Origin: Verrucomicrobiales bacterium
Lineage (GTDB): Bacteria; Verrucomicrobiota; Verrucomicrobiia; Limisphaerales; UBA1100
Reading direction: 5' to 3'
NCBI GenBank assembly: GCA_002719595.1
Contig: PBEJ01000016.1
Location: 17,769 to 22,911 of the forward strand
Length of the DNA stretch: 5,143 nucleotides
Below the pieces are notes generated by a model. It was not told the DNA's origin. It searched no databases and saw only the letters and a program-made list of their open reading frames with translations. Made by a program: the position numbers and the translations under genes. Shown piece after piece: positions 1-5,143 of the stretch (the stretch's first letter is position 1; each line of letters opens with the position of its first letter).

Positions 1-3000
1 GTCGCAACCTTCTGAGCTGCAGCTACCAGCTCATTCATTTTGATCTCATTGGAGATCGACTCCTTTACTGCCTCATTAGCTTTCGCTGCGACCGCTTTAG
101 CCGCTTCTACGGGCTTAATTGCAACTGCCATTTCAGCGACAACTTGCTTCATAACAGGTATACTTGCCGTTTTAGCAATATTTAACTCCTTCAAAGTTGC
201 TTCTGCTGCAGCAACTGCTTCTAGCGCAGGTTTTTGTTTATTTGATATTGTCGTGGCCAAAAGATTTTTAGACTGTGTTGCCGCACTTTGCTTGGCGGCA
301 GCTGTGGTGGCCGCCTTATCGTGGGCAGTTTTCGCTGGCACATATTTATCATTTGCAATTTTTTCAGCAACCTGTGCAGCTTCCCGTGCTTTGGTTGCCA
401 AATTAAATGCATTCAAAGCTTGAGCCACAGCCGCCTTCGAGCTGGCTAATGTCGTATCCGCTGCAGCCTTAGCCTTTGAGGTGATAATGATAGATTGATT
501 TGCCTCATCCACTTTAGCTAAAGCTGGTTTTTGTTTTTTAGCCATCAAATCATCTAATTTGCTTTTTGCTGAATCAGCAGCTTCTCTAAGTTTCTTTGCC
601 TCCGCCTGTTTAGCCTCATCATTACCAGCAGTCATTTCAGCTGATTGAGCGGACATCTCAGCGGCTGTAAAAGCATTTAAGGCAACTTTAACCTCTGCAT
701 TCACCGTCTTTAAGACGCTATCTGCCGCAACCTTGACTACCGGTGCCTTCTTAAATGCTGCATCTGCCTTAACTGCCATGTCAGTCGCAATTTTCATTTT
801 TTCAAGATGTTGTTGATGCCCGGCTTTAGCGTCCATTTCGGATTTAATTTTTGAGGCAACCTCTTTCTTGCTCTCGGTTAAAACAACAGCAAGTTGATCC
901 AACAATGCCTTCGCCTTTATGGCGAGTTCTGAAGCGGATTTTGCCTTGGCGGCAGCCGAATCAACCTCTTTTTTCAAAATGACGATTTCCTGCTCAATGG
1001 ATTGAACCGCTTTGGCCGCATTAGCCTTAGCCACACTCGATTGGGTTTTGGCTTTGTCAAGCGCAGCTGCAATGGTCTGGAGCGGAACTAGTTTTGAAGC
1101 AGCCAATTGATCATAGCTTTTCTGAGCTACTGTTACTTTCTCCGCCTCGGCTTTCATTGCTATTTCAGCTTTTTGTTTTGCCTGTTTAGCAACCTCCAAA
1201 TTATCCGTTGCCTTCTTTATTTGCGTATCAGCTTCATCAACCATCTTCTGAGCTGCAACAACCTTTACATTTTCTGCTGCAATCTCCGCTTGCACTCTCT
1301 CGAGGACACTTTCAGCATCTGCGCTGACTTGTTGTGCTTTTTTAAGGGCCTCAAGTTTTCCAGCCTTAAGCACATTGATATCCGTTTCCTTAACCTTATC
1401 AAACTCTGCCTGCACCGCCTTCGCAGCAGCCTGAGCAGATTCCGCGGCCGCCACCATTTCTTCCAGTTTAGCTTCTTGGCCGCTTATTTCTTTGCGCACA
1501 TTATAAAGAGCAGCAAACGTCTTATTAACACGTAAAACATCTACCTCTTCCTGAGCTGTGGTTAAAGCAGCTCCCGCAGCTGTCACCTTTGCCTGTGCTA
1601 CTGAAGCCGCCTTACCAAGGTCCGTAATCTGTTTGGTGATTGCAGCTTTTCCAGCCTTTGCCTTATTTTGTGCGTCTGTTAGAGCCTTGTTTGCAGCAGA
1701 GTGCACTGTGGTCAATTGGGCCACTTGCGTATTAATGGCTGACAGGGCCTTATCTGCAGTTGTTTTATCAACTGTAGCAGCGGCTAGAACCTTGGCGGCT
1801 TCATCAACTTTTTTCTTGGCAGTCGCTTTTCCAGATTCCTCAGCAGCTGAGTCAAAAGTTTTTTGCGCTGCGGCTTTCGCCTCACCGGCCTTTTTAAGAG
1901 CAGCCGCTGCTGCAGCCACTTTTGCTTGAGTCGGCTTTTGCTTTTCTGCAACTAATTTGTCCAGCGAAGTCTTCGAATCAGTAACTGCTTTCTGGCGCAT
2001 AGCTAAGACTGCATCCAGTGCATTCATATCAGCCTTTGCATTGGCAATTCTATCAACCACTACCTTGTGGGCTGTGATCGCCGCCTTAGCTTCAGCCGCT
2101 TTTGTAGTGACCGCTTTTTCCGCGGCAGCGAACTGCTCGGCCATGGGCACAGGATTTAATGATAAGCGTTTTACTTCCTTCCCATCAGCTGCGTTCCAAA
2201 CGTAAACCGTCCCTTCCCAATCACTTCCGATCACCAACTTGGCATCATGACTTGGAACTGCTTGTGCAGGTATATCGTCAGGAAAAGTGAAAGAACGTTT
2301 GGCAACCCCATTCGCATCCCAAAGGGTAGCCCTCTTATTTCGCCCACTGGTTACCAGCATACCATTCATCGAACGCGCAATTGAAGATGTTCCCCCACTG
2401 TGAGCACTCCAACTCTTTAATTGACGAGCCTCATCCACATTAAAAATTTTAGCAGTCCCATCCATACTGGCTGAAACAACGATATTGGTCGATGCCCACT
2501 CGAAACCCACGACACGGTTCCCGTGATTGAAAGAACAAACCCGCCCCCCGGGTTCAGTCTCCCATACATGCAAACCTCCATTTCGGTCACCGCTGGCCAC
2601 ATACTTGCCATCAATACTGAAGCGAACAGCCGTAACCCAGTCAGTATGCTTCTTAATCTTATGAACTACCTCCCCCGTTTCAGTAGAAAAAATACGCAAT
2701 AATCGGTCCGGCCCTCCATGAGCAATGAAACGCTGATCAGGACTGATGTCACTGGCCATGACGGCATCCAAATCATCACCTACCTGCAAGATTTTTTCCC
2801 CCTTGGTAATATCCCAAACAGTTGAATGCCCAATATTGGCTCCTCGACCGCCACCAATAACCAATAATTTGCCGTTGCTTGAAAATTTCAAACTATGAGG
2901 GTAACCCTCTTCGTAAGGGACAATTCCAGCTATCGTAAGGCTGTCGGTATTATACAAAAGAACCTGTCGTTGACCCCCAATGGCAATTAAGGGAGACCAA

Positions 3001-3530
3001 GGGCTGACAGCCATGGCAGTTGAAATACTAGTGCGTGCAGTACGAACATAGGGGTCGAGGGAGAAAACTTCCACCGGCATAGGGGGGGGACCATCGGGTC
3101 GTTTGCCGAGCGAATCAGGATCTAACGCTAGATTAACCTTGGGCTTGTTGGACATAACAGCCTTGGACCCACTATTTTCAAGCAACCCCCCTGCAATCCA
3201 TGCCTTTATGGTGGCAATATCTTTGTCACTAAGCTTGCCATTAGGCGGCATCGTTGGCTCCTCCTCATGCGTTACCACTGTATATAGCAAACTCGAATCG
3301 GGATCACCGCCAGCAACAATCTCACCATTACCACTGCCGTTGATCAGGGCAGCATAGGTGGATATATCCAAGTCAGCCCTCATCTTATCGGCGTTGTGAC
3401 ATTTCAGGCAGCTGTTCCGGAATATCGGCAGGATATGATCTTCAAAGGTTACCTTTTCGGCGGCACCCACATTGAAGCCGAAGAACAACACGCCGGCTAT
3501 AGCAACAGATTTGATTTTCCGAGTGAACAT
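1..3530 (-). CDS. Secreted PSCyt1 cytochrome c, seven-bladed WD40 propeller and long coiled-coil protein, 3' end missing
   Basis: The frame is open from ATG 3530 to the left edge: 1176 complete codons with no stop. The start is supported by AAGGAG 12 bases upstream and by a good signal peptide (MFTRKIK, a hydrophobic core at 8-19, likely cleavage near A23/A24), so the protein is exported. Residues 28-115 form a PSCyt1 domain: FEDHILPIFRNSCLKCHN carries the haem motif CLKCH (41-45), and TMPPNGKLS (93-101) supplies the probable axial Met94. A Pro-rich linker (about 144-153) follows. WD40 repeats fill about 165-447, with seven blade-closing motifs: VLLYN, STVWD, LRIFS, LHVWE, AKIFN, ATLWD and VYVWN. 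From 463 to at least 1176 the chain is Ala/Lys/Glu-rich predicted helix. Known: PSCyt1 and WD40 domains co-occur in Planctomycetota and Verrucomicrobiota. Inferred: a haem-bearing envelope scaffold working with the upstream DUF1549 protein. Ligands and partners are unknown. Confidence 0.9.
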   Translation of the reverse strand, partial: MFTRKIKSVAIAGVLFFGFNVGAAEKVTFEDHILPIFRNSCLKCHNADKMRADLDISTYAALINGSGNGEIVAGGDPDSSLLYTVVTHEEEPTMPPNGKLSDKDIATIKAWIAGGLLENSGSKAVMSNKPKVNLALDPDSLGKRPDGPPPMPVEVFSLDPYVRTARTSISTAMAVSPWSPLIAIGGQRQVLLYNTDSLTIAGIVPYEEGYPHSLKFSSNGKLLVIGGGRGANIGHSTVWDITKGEKILQVGDDLDAVMASDISPDQRFIAHGGPDRLLRIFSTETGEVVHKIKKHTDWVTAVRFSIDGKYVASGDRNGGLHVWETEPGGRVCSFNHGNRVVGFEWASTNIVVSASMDGTAKIFNVDEARQLKSWSAHSGGTSSIARSMNGMLVTSGRNKRATLWDANGVAKRSFTFPDDIPAQAVPSHDAKLVIGSDWEGTVYVWNAADGKEVKRLSLNPVPMAEQFAAAEKAVTTKAAEAKAAITAHKVVVDRIANAKADMNALDAVLAMRQKAVTDSKTSLDKLVAEKQKPTQAKVAAAAAALKKAGEAKAAAQKTFDSAAEESGKATAKKKVDEAAKVLAAATVDKTTADKALSAINTQVAQLTTVHSAANKALTDAQNKAKAGKAAITKQITDLGKAASVAQAKVTAAGAALTTAQEEVDVLRVNKTFAALYNVRKEISGQEAKLEEMVAAAESAQAAAKAVQAEFDKVKETDINVLKAGKLEALKKAQQVSADAESVLERVQAEIAAENVKVVAAQKMVDEADTQIKKATDNLEVAKQAKQKAEIAMKAEAEKVTVAQKSYDQLAASKLVPLQTIAAALDKAKTQSSVAKANAAKAVQSIEQEIVILKKEVDSAAAKAKSASELAIKAKALLDQLAVVLTESKKEVASKIKSEMDAKAGHQQHLEKMKIATDMAVKADAAFKKAPVVKVAADSVLKTVNAEVKVALNAFTAAEMSAQSAEMTAGNDEAKQAEAKKLREAADSAKSKLDDLMAKKQKPALAKVDEANQSIIITSKAKAAADTTLASSKAAVAQALNAFNLATKAREAAQVAEKIANDKYVPAKTAHDKAATTAAAKQSAATQSKNLLATTISNKQKPALEAVAAAEATLKELNIAKTASIPVMKQVVAEMAVAIKPVEAAKAVAAKANEAVKESISNEIKMNELVAAAQKVA
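213..269 (-). repeat. KQKP-type internal protein repeat, copy 3
   Basis: Residues 1088-1106 read KNLLATTISNKQKPALEAV. The KQKPAL core matches copy 2, and the residues before it are also Leu/Ala/Ser/Thr-rich, but the match outside the core is weaker than between copies 1 and 2. Confidence 0.4.
405..464 (-). repeat. ALNAF-type internal protein repeat, copy 2
   Basis: Residues 1023-1042 (AADTTLASSKAAVAQALNAF) are the second copy of the unit seen at residues 935-954. They lie just after KQKP copy 2, so the two motifs seem to belong to one larger, imperfectly kept repeat unit. Confidence 0.5.
510..566 (-). repeat. KQKP-type internal protein repeat, copy 2
   Basis: Residues 989-1007 read KSKLDDLMAKKQKPALAKV, 469 residues after copy 1 and 99 before copy 3. 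With copy 3 it shares the exact run KQKPAL. The helix downstream (AKAAADTTLASS) also resembles the segment after copy 1. Confidence 0.5.
669..728 (-). repeat. ALNAF-type internal protein repeat, copy 1
   Basis: Residues 935-954 (AADSVLKTVNAEVKVALNAF) match residues 1023-1042 without gaps at an offset of 88 residues. Nine or more positions are identical, including AAD, Leu and the ALNAF ending. An Ala/Glu-rich helix follows both copies. Confidence 0.5.
1917..1973 (-). repeat. KQKP-type internal protein repeat, copy 1
   Basis: Residues 520-538 read KTSLDKLVAEKQKPTQAKV. They align without gaps to residues 989-1007 (copy 2), sharing K, L, D, L, A, KQKP and AKV. The Pro is a likely helix break at a fixed place in a degenerate repeat unit. 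The similarity is seen at protein level; the DNA copies have diverged. Confidence 0.5.
2190..3038 (-). other. Seven-bladed WD40 beta-propeller
   Basis: Residues about 165-447 carry seven strand motifs ending at residues 194, 240, 282, 324, 364, 405 and 446. The spacings are 46, 42, 42, 40, 41 and 41 residues, the regular step of WD40 blades. SxDGKYVASGDRNG-type turns precede several of the motifs. Seven blades make a complete closed propeller without help from another protein. This is a likely docking surface; what it binds cannot be told from the sequence. Confidence 0.9.
3186..3449 (-). other. PSCyt1 cytochrome c domain with CLKCH haem site
   Basis: This is residues 28-115 of the cytochrome-WD40 protein. 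CLKCH, the covalent haem c attachment motif, is encoded at 3410-3396. It follows the family-typical lead FEDHILPIFRNS. The later MPP at residues 94-96 is the usual position of the distal Met ligand, and the helix SDKDIATIKAWIAGG closes the domain. The spacing and order match the planctomycete cytochrome C family. Haem loading itself cannot be seen in the sequence. Confidence 0.9.
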
Positions 3531-3542
3531 CGGTTTAAGTTT

Positions 3543-3548
3543 CTCCTT
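3543..3548 (-). promoter_or_regulatory. Ribosome binding site of the cytochrome-WD40 gene
   Basis: On the minus strand AAGGAG lies 12 bases before ATG 3530, within the 35-base gap that separates the two genes. The spacing is a little long but acceptable. It decides the start, because the residues after this ATG form a clear signal peptide. No terminator or promoter is visible in the gap, which fits co-transcription. Confidence 0.7.
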
Positions 3549-3565
3549 TTTCTTGAACCCTCAGT

Positions 3566-5143
3566 TTAGTGATTAAAGATAAATTCCTTTGAGTTTAGGA
3601 TGGCCCAGAACATGTCATTGAGAACATCAACATCCTTTCTACCTTCCTTGCCCACAAATGCCATGAGTTTTTCTTTCTCTGAAGCTGAAGGCTTACGCGC
3701 CAAACAAAGTACATATAAATCTTCAATGACTTGATCGGGCGTTTTCTTTGCCTCCAGAGCTTTAGCTACAACCCCGCCCTGAGTACATTTACTATTTACT
3801 GTACTACCATTTAACAGGTGAAGTGCCTGACTCAAGTTAGGCTCCAGCGCCACCTCGCAGCTGCACACTGTGTCACGTGAAGCCCGTCCAAAAGTAGTAA
3901 GAAAGAATGTACTAGTGCGTCCATCAACAATTTCTAACGCACTTGACCCATTGGGCAGCCCACGAAATTTATTCTGGGTATTGGTAACCTGACTAATGAC
4001 ATCCAGTAATACCTCTGCGCGAATGCGGCGGATACTGGCTTTGGCAAAATTGCGATTGTCGTCTTTATTCGACTCATTACTCTGCACACTCCGCTGATAG
4101 GTGCGTGAATTGCATATATCCCGAACGAGTTGTTTAAAATCATAACCACTTTTTGCAAAGCGCTGGCCCAGCTCCTCCAATAGCTCCGGATTGCTCGGAG
4201 GGTTAGAAATCCTCACATCATCCACAGGCTCTACAATCCCTGTTCCCATGAAATGACCCCATACAATATTTGCCATATTCTTCGCAAAAAAGGGATTATC
4301 ATCACTAGCCAACCACTTCGAAAGGACTTCGCGTCGATCCTTACCTTTCACATCCGGGACTTGCCCACCAAGAAACTTGGGAGGCATATCTCGGTTTCCA
4401 ACCATGTGCCGAACACTCCCACTGCCTGAATTATAAATAATTATCTCACGATTATCCTCACTCCCTTTCCGGCCAACCTGAGAGAAGAAATTCGCAAAAC
4501 TATAATAATCATCCATTGTCCAACGATCAAAGGGATGATTGTGGCACTGGGCACATTGAAGGCGCATCCCCATGAAAATCTGTGCGGTATTTTCCATCAA
4601 CTTCTTGCTGTCCCGCTCAATTTGGTAATAATTACCAGCAGGGTTACTGAAAGTCCCACCCTTTGAACCCAACAAATCCTGCACAATTTCATTCATCGGT
4701 CGGTTCTGCTCAAACTGGGCACGCAACCACTCAAAATAAAGAATCGCATTCTTGTACTGAAAGTTATTGTTATCAGTTCTAATTTGAAGCAGCTCAGCCC
4801 ACTTCATAACCCACATTTTCACAAATTCCGGACGGTTCAGCAGATCCTCAACCACCCTGGAGCGTTTGTCGGGAGTCTTGTCAGCCACAAAGGAATTGAC
4901 GACCTCAGGAGTCGGCAACTTGCCGATAACATCCAAGTACACACGCCGAATAAAAGTATTGTCATCACTCAACCCGCTCGGAGTAATACGCACTTTTTTG
5001 TGCTTCGCATAAACCAGTGTATCAATGTAGTTAGCCGCTGGCTCATCGGGAAATTTATAGTCAGGCAAGTTAGGGATGGATAAAATTTGAACACCGGTAG
5101 TAATTTGGTCAAAACGAGCCATCACAAATGACTCCCCTGGTTT
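3566..5143 (-). CDS. DUF1549 (PSCyt2) and DUF1553 (PSD1) domain protein, 5' end missing
   Basis: This is a planctomycete/verrucomicrobial-type cytochrome-associated protein, probably extracytoplasmic; the family's biochemical role is not established. Residues are counted from the GTG at 5125 (519 codons to the TAA at 3566-3568). DUF1549 spans about 33-235: it has a RRVYLDVIGKLPT motif (60-72) and the haem-type motif CAQCHNHPFDRW (191-202). DUF1553 spans about 258-515: it has the family signature GIVEPVDDVRISNPPSNPELL (from 296), CNSRTYQRS (338-346), FGRASRDTVCSCE (412-424) and LSQALHLLNG (431-440). The frame stays open from 5125 to the right edge. The first residues, KPGESF then VMARFDQ, read like the last strands of a Big2 Ig-like domain, and no signal peptide is present. 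I therefore infer that GTG 5125 (or ATG 5122) is internal and that the N-terminus lies beyond the window. It ends 35 bases before the cytochrome-WD40 gene, which suggests one operon. Family assignment is very secure; the extended start is likely. Confidence 0.9.
   Translation of the reverse strand, partial: KPGESFVMARFDQITTGVQILSIPNLPDYKFPDEPAANYIDTLVYAKHKKVRITPSGLSDDNTFIRRVYLDVIGKLPTPEVVNSFVADKTPDKRSRVVEDLLNRPEFVKMWVMKWAELLQIRTDNNNFQYKNAILYFEWLRAQFEQNRPMNEIVQDLLGSKGGTFSNPAGNYYQIERDSKKLMENTAQIFMGMRLQCAQCHNHPFDRWTMDDYYSFANFFSQVGRKGSEDNREIIIYNSGSGSVRHMVGNRDMPPKFLGGQVPDVKGKDRREVLSKWLASDDNPFFAKNMANIVWGHFMGTGIVEPVDDVRISNPPSNPELLEELGQRFAKSGYDFKQLVRDICNSRTYQRSVQSNESNKDDNRNFAKASIRRIRAEVLLDVISQVTNTQNKFRGLPNGSSALEIVDGRTSTFFLTTFGRASRDTVCSCEVALEPNLSQALHLLNGSTVNSKCTQGGVVAKALEAKKTPDQVIEDLYVLCLARKPSASEKEKLMAFVGKEGRKDVDVLNDMFWAILNSKEFIFNH

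Larger units (their letters stand above)
1..2144 (-). other. Long Ala/Lys/Glu-rich coiled-coil-like region
   Basis: Residues 463-1176 and onward beyond the window. By hand count 189 of 714 residues are Ala (about 26%), with much Lys, Glu, Val, Gln and Asp. The segment contains no Cys and no Trp, and few Gly, Pro or aromatic residues. This composition fits a long alpha-helical rod or folded-back helical bundle. Extended fully as one helix, 714 residues at 1.5 angstrom each would be roughly 1,000 angstrom. The scattered prolines (533, 816, 930, 1002, 1065, 1101, 1125 and 1140) suggest several helices joined by kinks or turns. The role is probably structural; heptad register was not computed. 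Confidence 0.75.

Noticed and set aside
1..2144. Bacteriocin, TolA-like or histone H1-like identity for the Ala/Lys-rich region
   Set aside because: The similarity is compositional only. The region is continuous in frame with an exported cytochrome-WD40 protein, and no domain of those families is recognisable.
40..2205. Several Ala- and Ser-rich open frames on the plus strand (40-423, 1107-1535, 1558-1929, 1957-2205)
   Set aside because: They lie antisense to the coiled-coil region of the minus-strand gene. GCN-rich coding sequence yields few stops on its complement, so these frames are shadows. They show no recognisable domain.
2417..2614. Minus-strand open frame of 65 codons
   Set aside because: It is out of frame within the WD40 propeller, whose regular blade motifs fix the real frame.
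3103..3357. Plus-strand open frame of 84 codons
   Set aside because: It is antisense to the PSCyt1 domain, whose haem motif, MPP motif and spacing show that the minus strand is coding.
4784..5083. Plus-strand open frame of 99 codons
   Set aside because: It is antisense to the DUF1549 domain and has no family resemblance of its own.
5132..5137. GGGGAG on the minus strand, 6 bases before GTG 5125, as a ribosome binding site
   Set aside because: It could serve as one, but the same bases encode Pro-Gly-Glu of a probable Ig-like strand in an open frame, and the resulting protein would lack an export signal.

Overview
The window holds two genes, both on the minus strand and read from right to left. 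Each runs off an edge of the window. Together they look like part of an operon from the Planctomycetota-Verrucomicrobiota-Lentisphaerota group. The evidence is the protein families: a DUF1549 (PSCyt2) plus DUF1553 (PSD1) protein followed by a PSCyt1 c-type cytochrome fused to WD40 repeats. These families are greatly expanded in those phyla and rare elsewhere. Base composition is moderate by eye. The sequence does not settle genus or species.

Region 5143-3566 (minus) encodes the C-terminal 525 codons of a DUF1549-DUF1553 protein with a CxxCH haem-binding motif. The reading frame stays open to the right edge. The first residues look like the end of a bacterial Ig-like (Big2) domain, so the true start probably lies outside the window. 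After a 35-base gap with a ribosome binding site, region 3530-1 (minus) encodes a secreted protein of at least 1176 residues whose stop is beyond the left edge. In order it has a signal peptide, a PSCyt1 cytochrome domain (CLKCH), a complete seven-bladed WD40 propeller, and more than 700 residues of Ala/Lys/Glu-rich, coiled-coil-like helix containing degenerate internal repeats.

Both proteins carry one CxxCH motif and are expected outside the cytoplasm. The likely picture is a co-expressed envelope complex, with the propeller and long helix as scaffold and the two haem domains as the redox part. The substrate and physiological role of these families are not firmly established, so no pathway is claimed. 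The long helical tail is the least ordinary part of the window. I see no RNA gene, mobile element, CRISPR array, terminator or convincing promoter, and no long stretch without a gene.
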